Source: Elizabethkingia occulta (lineage in GTDB: Bacteria > Bacteroidota > Bacteroidia > Flavobacteriales > Weeksellaceae). Taken from it: 64,000 nucleotides of DNA. The position numbers and the translations under genes are program-made. The stretch spans positions 124,001-188,000 of the forward strand of contig NZ_MAHX01000013.1 of the NCBI RefSeq assembly GCF_002023715.1, read 5' to 3'. Shown piece by piece: positions 45,894-55,125 of the stretch. How positions within the stretch are numbered: position 1 is the first letter of the stretch; every line of letters starts with the position of its first letter. The notes under the pieces were generated by a model. That model made no database searches. It was not told where the DNA came from and saw only the letters and a list, made by a program, of their open reading frames with translations.

Positions 45894-45911
45894 ATTGTTC
45901 CACAGATAGAT

Positions 45912-45938
45912 ATAACTCATATAAAGTTATTATATTTG
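45912..45938 (+). promoter_or_regulatory. Promoter region of the small Cys/His gene with an inverted repeat
   Basis: TATATTTG (45931-45938) ends 4 nt before the ATG. Upstream, ATAACT (45912-45917) and AGTTAT (45925-45930) form a 6-bp inverted repeat abutting the -7 box, a position suited to a repressor. Confidence 0.45.
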
Positions 45939-45942
45939 TGCA

Positions 45943-46281
45943 ATGCAAAAAGATTCCGGGCAATATAAAAAGCTTGTAGCAGGGATTATCGTTGGCATAT
46001 ATGCCTTCGTAGTTTTCTTTGCGGGATTTTTGCATACTCACAAAGCAGATGTTACGTTTGGTACAGGAACTAAAGTGAAAATGGAAAAATCTTTCCAGCC
46101 AAATGTTAATGACTGTCTTTCCTGTCATCTTATGGGAAGCCATCAGATTTATGAATCTTTTGATTTTTCATTAGAGTTATTCAGTTCTCAGATTTTTGCG
46201 GAACAGATTTATTTCTATCAGCAAAAATTCTTCTTAGAAGCAAAAACCTATTTTTCTTTACGGGGACCTCCGTTTGTTTAG
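45943..46281 (+). CDS. Small membrane protein with CLSCH and RGPP motifs
   Basis: The 112-residue protein has one membrane helix (about 11-30, VAGIIVGIYAFVVFFAGFLH), then HTH (31-33), a CLSCH motif (58-62), an aromatic-rich region and a C-terminal RGPPFV. Short Cys/His proteins ending RxPP are found beside TonB receptors in Bacteroidetes and resemble DUF2946-like proteins thought to handle metal ions. It is followed 229 bases later by a TonB receptor in the same direction. A metal-related role is inference. The -7 box is only 4 nt before the ATG. Confidence 0.65.
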   Translation: MQKDSGQYKKLVAGIIVGIYAFVVFFAGFLHTHKADVTFGTGTKVKMEKSFQPNVNDCLSCHLMGSHQIYESFDFSLELFSSQIFAEQIYFYQQKFFLEAKTYFSLRGPPFV

Positions 46282-46351
46282 TGTATATAGCGGTTTGTAT
46301 TCTTTTTACAGTCGCATAAAGTAGAAACGTTGAATTGTGTATTGGTAAGAT

Positions 46352-46377
46352 GTATTCATATCGTAGTGTATGAATAT
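46352..46377. repeat. 8-bp perfect inverted repeat before the second TonB receptor
   Basis: TATTCATA (46353-46360) pairs perfectly with TATGAATA (46369-46376) across 8 nt, with a flanking G-T. It may be a weak terminator or an operator; no T-run follows. The rest of the 229-bp gap (46282-46510) shows nothing I recognise. Confidence 0.4.
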
Positions 46378-46510
46378 GTAGTTTGCTCATTATTTCTATG
46401 GGCATAGCAATATGGTCATATACTGTAATCTAATAAGCTATCAGCAATGCTGGCGAATTTGATGTACATTATTACAACAGACACATTCTAAAACAAATTA
46501 AGGTAAAATT

Positions 46511-48895
46511 ATGTCAAAATATATGACGACATTCCTGCTGCTATGTGGTATGGTAATGTCTTATGCGCAAAGCAGCTTTACTGTACAGGGGACGGTAAAA
46601 GATTCAGATAATCACTCTCCGATAGCTCAGGCACAAATTAGTATTGGAGGTATTAAGGCGATATCTGATGCTAAAGGCTTTTTTTCTCTAAAAATAAATA
46701 GCGGAGAATATGCAGTGGTGGTTACACATCCAAAGTTCGATGCATTCAAGGAAAATCTGAAAATAGATAAGCATCTCAAACTTGAAATTAATCTGGAGCA
46801 CAGAGCTGAAGATATAGAAACAGTAGTACTGAATGTAAAACATCGTACTCCTGGTGCTATGATTGTTAGCTCTCTGGATAAAAATATGATTTCCAGAAAT
46901 GTGGCCAGTAATCTGGGGAATTTGCTAACAAATATATCCGGAGTTGAAGGATTGAAAACTGGTAATAATATTGTAAAGCCTATTATCCATGGGATGTACG
47001 GAAGCCGTGTTGCAATCCTTAATAACGGGGTAAAGATGGCTGAACAGGAATGGGGTGTAGAGCATGCTCCAAATATAGATATTAATAATTACCAGCATAT
47101 AGATGTGGTAAAAGGAGCTTCGGCACTAAAGTTTGGTGGTGATGCTATTGGTGGAGTTGTATTGCTGGAACCGGCGATATATCCTAAGAAAGATACACTG
47201 GAGGGAAGTGTAACGCTGAATGGACAGTCTAACGGCCGAGGCGGTGGTGTTAATGTAAACCTTCTGAAGCTATGGAAAAATGGCTGGGCAATTAATACTA
47301 ACGGAGCCTATAATAAATTAGGAGACCTTAAGGCACCTGACTACGGATTAATGAATACCGGATTGGAGTCTAGTTCTTTTAATTTTGGAGTTCAGAAGAA
47401 AAATGCACATAGAGGATTTTCTATAGATTACTATCTTACAAATCAGAATATTGGTATTCTGAGAGCTTCACATATAGGAAGCCCACAGGATTTTTATGAG
47501 GCTATCAATGCGCCTCGTCCAATCTTCGAAAGAGATTTCAGCTATGATATTGATAACCCTAAACAGGTTGTAGAACATCATCTGGTAAAGCTTAATGCTT
47601 ATAATGATTTTAAAAACTTCGGTAAACTGTCTTTAACCTACAGTTTCCAGTACAATCACAGACAGGAATACGATATTCGTCGTGGAGATCTTAAAGCGTT
47701 ACCAGCTTTGGATATGGAGTTGATTACAAATCAGGTTAATATTAATCATTTACTGAATAAAGATAACTGGAGTCTGGAATCCGGAATTGACGGAACCTAT
47801 CAGAATAATTATTCAGATCCTGCAACTAAAGCCAGAAGACTGATTCCTAATTATGATAAATATGCTGGTGGTATTTATTCCATATTTAAATATAAATTCA
47901 ATTCAAAATGGAATACAGAAGCCTCAGCCAGATACGATTTTAACAGATACGATGTAAACAAATGGTATGATACTTCTGATTGGAATAATCGTTATGCAGC
48001 TTTATATCCGGAATTTAAAGTAAAAGAAAAAGCAAACCGTACACTTACAAATCCGATTCTGAATTATCATAATTTTTCTTTCAGTGCCGGAGTAGAATAT
48101 AGACCCTCTTCAGTACTTAATTTGAAATTTAATTATTCCAGAGTAAGCAGAACACCAAATATTGCAGAACTATTCTCCGATGGATTACATCATTCAGCAT
48201 CGGTTATAGAAGTTGGTGATATGAGCCTGAAAAATGAAACGGGTAATCAGTTCAATTTGTTAATCGAAAGCAAAATTAATGCGCTACAAGGATTGCAAAT
48301 TTCACTGAATCCATATTTCTTCTATACCAAAAACTATATCAACGAAGTTCCTACAGGAATACAGAATACAATTCGTGGTGTTTTCCCGGTATGGAGTTAT
48401 CAACAAATTGATGCCAAAATGTTTGGTGCAGACTTAGATGTTAACTGGAAGCTTACTTCTAATGTAATATACAAGGGACGTGCAGCTTATTTATACGGAC
48501 AGGATATGACGAATAATGTTCCACTAATCCTGATGACACCTACTAACGTTTACAATGCTATAGAGTTTAATAAACCGGAGTGGAATAATTTCTACTTCAA
48601 TGTGAACAACAGACAGGTATTCCGCCAGAACAGATATCCATACAATCCTGTATATATTACTTTGTACAATGCAGAAGGAGAAGCTTATGAAGCTACATTG
48701 GATCTTTCAACTCCTCCAAAAGCATATAATCTGTGGGGGCTGCAGGCCGGAGTAGATATTTATAAAAACTTCTCTGTAGGACTTACCGTAAATAATCTTT
48801 TAAATACTAACTATAAAGATTATCTCAACAGACTGCGTTTCTTTAGTTATGAAATGGGGCGCAATTTTATCTTAAATATTAAATACAACTTTTAA
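46511..48895 (+). CDS. TonB-dependent receptor with carboxypeptidase-like N-terminal domain
   Basis: The 794-residue outer-membrane protein has a signal peptide (about 1-19), a carboxypeptidase-regulatory-like domain (about 22-100, FTVQGTVKDSDNHSPIAQAQ), a plug (LGNLLTNISGVEGLKTGNN, GMYGSRVAILNNGVKMAEQE, HIDVVKGASALKFGGDAIGG) and a beta-barrel ending ILNIKYNF. The plug loop QEWGVEHAPNID is shared by receptors of the ZnuD/metal type and is like the QQWGDEHG loop in the receptor at 32620-34854. Together with the preceding small Cys/His protein this suggests metal uptake (inference). Confidence 0.92.
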   Translation: MSKYMTTFLLLCGMVMSYAQSSFTVQGTVKDSDNHSPIAQAQISIGGIKAISDAKGFFSLKINSGEYAVVVTHPKFDAFKENLKIDKHLKLEINLEHRAEDIETVVLNVKHRTPGAMIVSSLDKNMISRNVASNLGNLLTNISGVEGLKTGNNIVKPIIHGMYGSRVAILNNGVKMAEQEWGVEHAPNIDINNYQHIDVVKGASALKFGGDAIGGVVLLEPAIYPKKDTLEGSVTLNGQSNGRGGGVNVNLLKLWKNGWAINTNGAYNKLGDLKAPDYGLMNTGLESSSFNFGVQKKNAHRGFSIDYYLTNQNIGILRASHIGSPQDFYEAINAPRPIFERDFSYDIDNPKQVVEHHLVKLNAYNDFKNFGKLSLTYSFQYNHRQEYDIRRGDLKALPALDMELITNQVNINHLLNKDNWSLESGIDGTYQNNYSDPATKARRLIPNYDKYAGGIYSIFKYKFNSKWNTEASARYDFNRYDVNKWYDTSDWNNRYAALYPEFKVKEKANRTLTNPILNYHNFSFSAGVEYRPSSVLNLKFNYSRVSRTPNIAELFSDGLHHSASVIEVGDMSLKNETGNQFNLLIESKINALQGLQISLNPYFFYTKNYINEVPTGIQNTIRGVFPVWSYQQIDAKMFGADLDVNWKLTSNVIYKGRAAYLYGQDMTNNVPLILMTPTNVYNAIEFNKPEWNNFYFNVNNRQVFRQNRYPYNPVYITLYNAEGEAYEATLDLSTPPKAYNLWGLQAGVDIYKNFSVGLTVNNLLNTNYKDYLNRLRFFSYEMGRNFILNIKYNF

Positions 48896-48983
48896 TCTCA
48901 GTTAAAGATTAAATATACATGGAGGTTATGTTAATTCTAACCATTTATATTTCTTTCGATAACAAAAATAAATTTATAACAAA

Positions 48984-49547
48984 ATGAAAAATATATTCAG
49001 AATATTCAATGTCAGTGTTTTATTAGCAACTTTAAGCTTAGTGACTTTGTCATGTAACAGAGGTTCTGTGGAAGAGGATGATCTTCCTCAGGAAGAACTT
49101 TCCAATATTGTTTTGAATGTAACTGATGTTGCGGACAAAACAACTGCTGTTTACGATTATCAGGTGAACGGAACAGCTCTTCCAAATATCAAGTTACAGG
49201 ATGGACATACTTATGATGTATCTGTTGTTTTCTTAAACGGGAATGAAGATGCTACTCAGGAAATCAAATCAGCTAAAGATGAACACTTCCTTGTTTATAA
49301 TTTTCCAAAATCTGATATTACATTAACCAGAACAGACGATGCTTCTTCAACACGTAAGGATGGTGCAAAAGTAGGACTTAAAACACGTTGGGTAGTTAAC
49401 AAAGCTCAGACTGCAGACGGCTCTCAGCTAATCTTAACATTGTATCATGAACCTAAAACAGTTGCAGAATCTAAAAACGGTACTGAATGGGGAAAACAAA
49501 CCGGAGGAGAAACAGATGCTGTAGGACAATATAATATTGTAAAGTAG
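48984..49547 (+). CDS. Uncharacterised lipoprotein downstream of a TonB receptor
   Basis: The 187-residue protein has a lipobox in LSLVTLSCNRGS. After the Cys, an acidic run (EEDDLPQEE) resembles a surface-export signal of Bacteroidetes lipoproteins. The mature part is beta-rich (IVLNVTDVADKTTAVYDYQV, GHTYDVSVVFLNGNEDATQE) with a late LTLYHEPKTVAESK. I recognise no enzyme motif. Being 88 bases after the receptor it may be a cell-surface binding partner of that transporter (inference). Confidence 0.72.
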   Translation: MKNIFRIFNVSVLLATLSLVTLSCNRGSVEEDDLPQEELSNIVLNVTDVADKTTAVYDYQVNGTALPNIKLQDGHTYDVSVVFLNGNEDATQEIKSAKDEHFLVYNFPKSDITLTRTDDASSTRKDGAKVGLKTRWVVNKAQTADGSQLILTLYHEPKTVAESKNGTEWGKQTGGETDAVGQYNIVK

Positions 49548-49627
49548 TTTAGTAGTAAATATATTTATGGTACAGGGTATGAAACATAGTTTCATGCCCT
49601 TACTTTTTACCAGATGTTTCAAATTCG

Positions 49628-49635
49628 TATCTTTG
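49628..49635 (+). promoter_or_regulatory. -7 promoter box for rimO
   Basis: TATCTTTG is a perfect TAnnTTTG, 18 nt before the rimO ATG, in the same context (ATTCGTATCTTTGCAAA) as the der promoter box. Confidence 0.55.
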
Positions 49636-49653
49636 CAAACTGAAAATTGACAA

Positions 49654-50958
49654 ATGCGGACAAAATCTTCTAACAAAAAGAAAATTAATATTGTAACACT
49701 CGGGTGTTCCAAGAATGTATATGACTCCGAAGTATTGATGGGGCAGCTTAAAGCCAATGGCAAAGAGGTGGTTCATGAAGACAAGGGAGATATTGTTGTA
49801 ATTAATACCTGTGGATTTATTGATAATGCTAAAGAAGAGAGTATTAATACAATTCTGGAATATGTAGAACTTAAAAACCAGGGTGCTGTAGAAAAAGTTT
49901 TCGTTACAGGATGTCTTTCCGAAAGATATAAGCCGGATTTAGTAAGAGAAATTCCGGATGTGGATCAGTATTTTGGAACCCGCGATCTGCCAATTTTGCT
50001 AAAACATTTAGGAGCAGATTACCGTCATGAACTGGTAGGAGAGCGTCTTACCACAACGCCGAGACATTATGCTTACCTTAAAATTTCTGAAGGCTGCGAC
50101 AGACCGTGTACTTTCTGTGCAATACCTTTAATGAGAGGTAATCACATTTCTACGCCGATAGAAAACTTGGTGAAAGAAGCTGAGAATTTGGCTAAGAATG
50201 GTGTAAAGGAATTAATTCTTATCGCTCAGGATCTTACCTTCTACGGATTAGATATTTATAAAAAACGTGCATTAGGTGATCTTCTGAAAGAGCTTGTAAA
50301 AGTAGAAGGAATTGAGTGGATTCGTCTGCACTATGCATTCCCTACAGGTTTCCCGGAGGATGTATTGGAAATTATAAAAGAAGAACCTAAAATCTGTAAC
50401 TATATAGATATTCCGCTTCAGCATATTAATAATGATGTTCTAAAGCGTATGAAGCGTGGGACTACTTTCGAGAAGACCAATGCTTTATTGGATAAGTTCC
50501 GTGAGAAAGTTCCGGGAATGGCTATCAGAACAACTCTTATCGTAGGTTTCCCTGGTGAAACTGAAGAGCATTTTGAAGAATTGAAAAACTGGGTAAGAGA
50601 TCAGCGTTTTGACAGATTAGGCTGTTTTACCTACTCTCACGAGGAAAATACTGGCGCATTTATTTATGAAGATGATGTTCCTGCAGAAGTTAAAGAACGT
50701 CGTGTAGAAGAAATTATGGAAGTTCAGCAGCAAATTTCATATGAGATAAATCAGGAAAAAGTTGGTAAGACCTTCAAATGTCTGTTCGATAGAAAAGAAG
50801 GAAACTACTTTATCGGAAGAACAGAATTCGATTCTCCGGATGTAGATAATACCGTTTTGGTACCTGCGGAAAATACGTATATCAGTGTAGGAGAGTTTGT
50901 TAATGTAAAAATTACTTCTGCCGACGATTTCGATTTATACGGAGAAGTTGTAGACTAA
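49654..50958 (+). CDS. rimO: Ribosomal protein S12 methylthiotransferase RimO
   Basis: RimO adds a methylthio group to an Asp of ribosomal protein S12 using radical SAM chemistry. The 434-residue protein has the N-terminal UPF0004 domain with conserved Cys (IVTLGCSKNVYDSE, VINTCGFIDNAKEES, VTGCLSERY), the radical SAM motif CDRPCTFC, and a C-terminal TRAM domain (VGKTFKCLFDRKEGNYFIGR onwards). The radical SAM context SEGCDRPCTFCAIPLMRGNH is typical of RimO rather than MiaB. It has its own promoter and terminator. Confidence 0.96.
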   Translation: MRTKSSNKKKINIVTLGCSKNVYDSEVLMGQLKANGKEVVHEDKGDIVVINTCGFIDNAKEESINTILEYVELKNQGAVEKVFVTGCLSERYKPDLVREIPDVDQYFGTRDLPILLKHLGADYRHELVGERLTTTPRHYAYLKISEGCDRPCTFCAIPLMRGNHISTPIENLVKEAENLAKNGVKELILIAQDLTFYGLDIYKKRALGDLLKELVKVEGIEWIRLHYAFPTGFPEDVLEIIKEEPKICNYIDIPLQHINNDVLKRMKRGTTFEKTNALLDKFREKVPGMAIRTTLIVGFPGETEEHFEELKNWVRDQRFDRLGCFTYSHEENTGAFIYEDDVPAEVKERRVEEIMEVQQQISYEINQEKVGKTFKCLFDRKEGNYFIGRTEFDSPDVDNTVLVPAENTYISVGEFVNVKITSADDFDLYGEVVD

Positions 50959-51008
50959 TACATTAATTTGTATTTAAATAATAGAATCAAGGGATAACCC
51001 TTTACCAT

Positions 51009-51037
51009 AGCCGGAAGATTAGTCTTCCGGCTTTTTT
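51009..51037 (+). terminator. rimO terminator
   Basis: AGCCGGAAGA (51009-51018) pairs perfectly with TCTTCCGGCT (51023-51032) around TTAG, followed by a T-run. A smaller hairpin, AAGGG-ATAA-CCCTT (about 50989-51002), precedes it. Confidence 0.92.
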
Positions 51038-51131
51038 GTTTGTTGAAAATGGTGTGTTTTTTTTAATTAAAAATCTGATAATCAGTTTGTTTATATGTGG
51101 ATAAGGTGCGTGAGAACCTGTCAAAATAAAA

Positions 51132-51536
51132 ATGCTTATTTTTGGCTCCTGTATGAAATTGATAAAACGAATGAGTAGAGTTATATTTCTGTTAACCCTG
51201 CTGCCGGCAATTGCTTGTGGTACGGTTAGTAATATGAAGTCAGGCGAAGAAAAGTCAACAACAGTTTCTTATTACAGCGATACGTTTAACGGGCGCAAGA
51301 CTTCCAGTGGTGAGGTTTTCGATAATGCTAAACTAACCGCTGCGCACGCAAATCTTCCTTTCGGTACCAAAGTATTGCTTACCAATGTTGCCACAGGAGA
51401 CACAGTAACCGTAAAAGTAAACGACAGAGGATATCTTCATAAAGGAAGAGCCTTCGATATTACGAAGTCAGCTTTTAAGAAATTAGGAGATGTACGGAAG
51501 GGTGTACTGAAAGTCACTTATAGGGTATTAGAATAA
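51132..51536 (+). CDS. RlpA-like double-psi beta-barrel lipoprotein
   Basis: The 134-residue protein has a hydrophobic signal with lipobox-like LLPAIACGT and then a compact RlpA domain: SYYSDTFNGRKTSSGEVFDN, LTAAHANLPFGTKVLLT, VKVNDRGYLHKGRAFDITKS. RlpA proteins are lytic transglycosylases or peptidoglycan binders at division sites. The catalytic Asp of RlpA appears as NDRG here. No SPOR domain is attached. The start at 51132 has an A-rich leader (AAAATAAAAATG), while a later ATG at 51153 gives a shorter signal; I cannot decide between them. Confidence 0.85.
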   Translation: MLIFGSCMKLIKRMSRVIFLLTLLPAIACGTVSNMKSGEEKSTTVSYYSDTFNGRKTSSGEVFDNAKLTAAHANLPFGTKVLLTNVATGDTVTVKVNDRGYLHKGRAFDITKSAFKKLGDVRKGVLKVTYRVLE

Positions 51537-51537
51537 A

Positions 51538-51565
51538 GAAAAGCCTCGTATACAGAGGTTTTTTA
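51538..51565 (+). terminator. Weak terminator after the RlpA gene
   Basis: A 7-bp stem (51541-51547 with 51555-51561, one G-U pair) around 7 nt is followed by a T-run. Confidence 0.5.
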
Positions 51566-51604
51566 TTTAATATATACTAAATCAGAACTACAAGAAAATT
51601 AAAT

Positions 51605-51612
51605 TATATTTG
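51605..51612 (+). promoter_or_regulatory. -7 promoter box for the symporter-pafA unit
   Basis: TATATTTG matches TAnnTTTG and ends 16 nt before the ATG at 51629. Confidence 0.5.
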
Positions 51613-51628
51613 CAGGAGAGACAATTTT

Positions 51629-52879
51629 ATGAAAGGACAAAATAAACTTTTTATTTCTATTATCGCTGCCCTTGTATTGGGTGTAATTATAGGAGCCATT
51701 GTTCACTTTAACTATCCAAAGGAAACTATCGATACTTTTTCCAAAAACATTAAACTTTTAGGTAGCTTATTTATTCGTCTGGTACAGATGATTATTGCGC
51801 CATTAGTATTCTCTACATTGGTAGTAGGTATCGCTAAAATGGGGGACATGAAAATGGTTGGACGTGTTGGTGCTAAAGCAATGACATGGTTCATTACAGC
51901 ATCTTTAACATCATTATTAATAGGTCTGGTACTGGTTAACATTATGAAACCGGGCGAAGGGACTGATATTGTAATGAATGTAAGCGATGCAGGAGACTTA
52001 TTAAAAACACAAGGTGAATTTACATTGGAACACTTTGTTAACCATATGGTGCCAAAGAGTATTTTCGAAGCTTTTTCCACAAATGAGATTCTACAGATTG
52101 TAGTTTTCTCTGTAATTTTTGGAATTGCATTAGGTGCTTATGGTGAAAAAGGACAAATGGTAACAGACTTCCTGGACAAAATAGCTCACGTTGTATTAAT
52201 CATGGTAAACTATGTTATGTGGTTTGCGCCTTTAGGAGTATTGGGAGCCGTTGCAGCAGCCGTTGCAAAATACGGTTTCGAAATATTTACCCTTTATGCC
52301 CATTACTTACTGGCATTCGTTCTGGGTATTGCAACACTATGGGCTGTACTACTTGGAGTTGGTTATCTGGTATTAGGAAAGAGACTAAAAGACTTATTAA
52401 GACATATAAAAACACCTTTATTAATTGCATTTACGACGACTAGTTCTGAAGCGGTTTTCCCAAAACTTGTAGAAGAATTAGAGAAATTCGGGGCACAGAA
52501 TAAGATTATTTCATTTACACTTCCTTTGGGTTATTCCTTTAACCTGGATGGTAGTATGATGTATATGACTTTTGCATCTTTATTTATTGCTCAGGTATAT
52601 GATATTCATATGCCTATTGAAAAGCAGTTACTAATGTTATTGGTATTAATGCTTACCAGTAAAGGTGTTGCTGGTGTACCAAGAGCATCGCTGATTGTAG
52701 TAGTGGCTACATGTTCAATGTTTGGTATTCCGCCAGAAGGTATTGCCTTAATTCTGCCAATCGATCACTTCTGTGATATGGCGCGTAGTATGACCAATGT
52801 ATTAGGAAATGCATTAGCTACAACAGCTGTAGACAAGTGGGAAGGACACGTTGCAGTAGAGCAGGAAATTATACATTAA
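51629..52879 (+). CDS. Dicarboxylate/amino acid:cation symporter
   Basis: The 416-residue inner-membrane protein is of the GltP/DctA family, which couples uptake of glutamate, aspartate or C4-dicarboxylates to cations. It has about eight membrane helices plus re-entrant loops. Signature parts are FIRLVQMIIAPLVFSTLVVG, AFTTTSSEAVFPKLVE (the serine-rich loop), SFNLDGSMMYMTFASLFIAQ and LTSKGVAGVPRASLIVV. Its transported substrate is not decided by sequence. The pafA gene begins 17 bases later, so the two form one unit. Confidence 0.93.
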   Translation: MKGQNKLFISIIAALVLGVIIGAIVHFNYPKETIDTFSKNIKLLGSLFIRLVQMIIAPLVFSTLVVGIAKMGDMKMVGRVGAKAMTWFITASLTSLLIGLVLVNIMKPGEGTDIVMNVSDAGDLLKTQGEFTLEHFVNHMVPKSIFEAFSTNEILQIVVFSVIFGIALGAYGEKGQMVTDFLDKIAHVVLIMVNYVMWFAPLGVLGAVAAAVAKYGFEIFTLYAHYLLAFVLGIATLWAVLLGVGYLVLGKRLKDLLRHIKTPLLIAFTTTSSEAVFPKLVEELEKFGAQNKIISFTLPLGYSFNLDGSMMYMTFASLFIAQVYDIHMPIEKQLLMLLVLMLTSKGVAGVPRASLIVVVATCSMFGIPPEGIALILPIDHFCDMARSMTNVLGNALATTAVDKWEGHVAVEQEIIH

Positions 52880-52895
52880 TAAATTAAAAATAATC

Positions 52896-54536
52896 ATGTT
52901 AACACCGAAGAAGTGGTTGCTGGGAGTTCTTGTAGTATCAGGAATGCTGGGAGCCCAAAAAACTAATGCAGTACCAAGACCTAAACTTGTGGTAGGACTG
53001 GTAGTTGATCAGATGAGATGGGATTATCTTTACCGTTATTATAGCAAGTATGGTGAAGGAGGTTTTAAAAGAATGCTGAATACTGGTTTTTCGTTAAATA
53101 ATGTTCATATAGACTATGTACCTACAGTTACGGCAATCGGACATACCTCAATATTTACAGGTTCTGTTCCTTCTATCCACGGAATTGCAGGAAACGACTG
53201 GTATGATAAAGAATTAGGGAAAAGTGTTTACTGTACATCCGATGAGACAGTACAGCCGGTAGGAACTACTTCTAATGCTATGGGACAGCATTCGCCAAGA
53301 AATCTTTGGTCTACAACTGTGACAGATCAGTTGGGATTGGCAACAAACTTTACTTCTAAAGTTGTAGGTGTTTCATTGAAAGACAGAGCATCGATTCTGC
53401 CTGCAGGGCACAACCCGACAGGAGCATTTTGGTTCGATGATACTACGGGTAAATTTATTACCAGTACATACTATACTAAAGAATTACCTAAATGGGTAAA
53501 TGATTTTAACAATAAAAATGTTCCGGCTCAGTTGGTAGCCAATGGCTGGAATACACTATTGCCAATTAATCAGTATACAGAAAGTTCAGAAGATAATGTA
53601 GAGTGGGAAGGTTTATTAGGAAGTAAGAAAACACCTACATTCCCTTATACAGATCTGGCTAAAGATTATGAAGCTAAAAAAGGATTAATCCGTACTACAC
53701 CATTTGGAAATACTTTAACTCTTCAGATGGCAGATGCCGCTATTGATGGTAACCAAATGGGAGCTGATGACATTACTGACTTCCTTACAGTGAACCTGGC
53801 TTCAACGGATTATGTAGGACATAACTTTGGTCCAAACTCTATAGAAGTTGAGGATACTTATCTGAGATTAGACAGAGATTTGGCTGACTTCTTCAGTAAC
53901 CTTGATAAAAAGGTTGGAAAAGGAAACTACCTTGTATTCCTTTCTGCCGATCACGGTGCAGCACATTCTGTAGGCTTTATGCAAGCGCATAAAATGCCGA
54001 CAGGCTTCTTTGTAGAAGACATGAAAAAGGAAATGAATGTTAAGCTGAAACAAAAATTCGGCGCTGATAATCTAATTGCAGCTGCAATGAACTATCAGGT
54101 TTATTTCGATAGAAAGGTTTTAGCAGACAGCAAATTAAAGCTGGACGATGTAAGAGATTATGTAATGGAAGAGCTTAAGAAAGAGCCTTCTGTTCTGTAT
54201 GTTCTTAGCACAGAAGAAATAGCAGAAGCTTCAATACCGGAACCAATAAAGTCCAGAGTAATCAACGGCTATAACTGGAAAAGAAGTGGAGATATTCAGA
54301 TAATTTCTAAAGACGGATATCTTTCAGCATACTCCAAAAAAGGAACAACACACAGTGTATGGAACTCTTATGATTCACATATTCCTTTACTCTTTATGGG
54401 GTGGGGTATCAAACAGGGAGAGTCCAATCAGCCATACCATATGACGGATATTGCACCAACTGTTTCATCATTACTTAAAATTCAGTTCCCTAGTGGTGCT
54501 GTAGGTAAACCAATTACCGAAGTTATAGGAAGATAA
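52896..54536 (+). CDS. pafA: PafA-type alkaline phosphatase
   Basis: The 546-residue exported phosphomonoesterase has a signal peptide (about 1-20, ending VSGMLGAQ) and the metal- and substrate-binding residues of the family: the nucleophile Thr79 in VPTVTAIGHTS, Asn100, Lys162 and Arg164 in SLKDRASI, plus SADHGAAHSVGFM and WNSYDSHIPLL. From memory it is nearly the E. meningoseptica PafA studied in detail, with the same length; this was not checked by a search. It releases phosphate from many monoesters in the periplasm. It shares a transcript with the symporter upstream and has a hairpin after it. Confidence 0.95.
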   Translation: MLTPKKWLLGVLVVSGMLGAQKTNAVPRPKLVVGLVVDQMRWDYLYRYYSKYGEGGFKRMLNTGFSLNNVHIDYVPTVTAIGHTSIFTGSVPSIHGIAGNDWYDKELGKSVYCTSDETVQPVGTTSNAMGQHSPRNLWSTTVTDQLGLATNFTSKVVGVSLKDRASILPAGHNPTGAFWFDDTTGKFITSTYYTKELPKWVNDFNNKNVPAQLVANGWNTLLPINQYTESSEDNVEWEGLLGSKKTPTFPYTDLAKDYEAKKGLIRTTPFGNTLTLQMADAAIDGNQMGADDITDFLTVNLASTDYVGHNFGPNSIEVEDTYLRLDRDLADFFSNLDKKVGKGNYLVFLSADHGAAHSVGFMQAHKMPTGFFVEDMKKEMNVKLKQKFGADNLIAAAMNYQVYFDRKVLADSKLKLDDVRDYVMEELKKEPSVLYVLSTEEIAEASIPEPIKSRVINGYNWKRSGDIQIISKDGYLSAYSKKGTTHSVWNSYDSHIPLLFMGWGIKQGESNQPYHMTDIAPTVSSLLKIQFPSGAVGKPITEVIGR

Positions 54537-54554
54537 ACGACCAAAAATATTACT

Positions 54555-54592
54555 AAAATCCTGATGAGATATTTCTTGTCAGGATTTTTTTA
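54555..54592 (+). terminator. pafA terminator
   Basis: AAAATCCTGA (54555-54564) pairs perfectly with TCAGGATTTT (54579-54588) around a 14-nt loop, then T-run. Confidence 0.75.
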
Positions 54593-54620
54593 TATTTAAA
54601 TAACCAAATAACAGATAACG

Positions 54621-55070
54621 ATGAAATACTGGTATGTTATTACAATATTACTATTGGTCTCTTGGGCGCCGCAAGGCGAAATAAGTAATAATAAAGAGAA
54701 AGAGCAGCTGGACTGTTCCTGCTCAGAATATAATAATCGCTCAGTCATCGGAACCAATATACGCTTCGGCAAAAATGGAGTTTTATTTCAGTGTGCTACT
54801 GTTATCCGGGCTTATGTGGCAGATGAAAACGGAAAAAATGAACATGAAGAATCTCACATTAGCTGTATCGCTAAAAAAAGCAAAACCTATAAATTGGCAG
54901 ACAGTATAACTTATTTTGGCAAGAACGATTGGGTGAAGGTACCCAAAGCCGTATTTCTGAAAAGGAAACAAACGATTATTGCTAAACCCGATGACGGTTT
55001 TTATCAGTTTGAATTGAATGAAAAACATCAAATAATTTCTTTAAATGAGTTTTATATCAATAAACGTTGA
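54621..55070 (+). CDS. Uncharacterised exported protein
   Basis: The 149-residue protein has an N-terminal hydrophobic segment (YWYVITILLLVSWAPQ) without a lipobox, so it is probably exported and processed. The mature part has a C-S-C motif (LDCSCSEYNNR) and further Cys at FQCATVIRAY and ISCIAKK, so disulfides are possible. It ends SLNEFYINKR. I recognise no known domain. It is 55 bases before a WG-repeat lipoprotein gene and could share its transcript. Confidence 0.6.
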   Translation: MKYWYVITILLLVSWAPQGEISNNKEKEQLDCSCSEYNNRSVIGTNIRFGKNGVLFQCATVIRAYVADENGKNEHEESHISCIAKKSKTYKLADSITYFGKNDWVKVPKAVFLKRKQTIIAKPDDGFYQFELNEKHQIISLNEFYINKR

Positions 55071-55125
55071 TATATTTGGTTCTTAATTATTCCTATTTAT
55101 TATCTAAAACTACACAAAAAATTAT

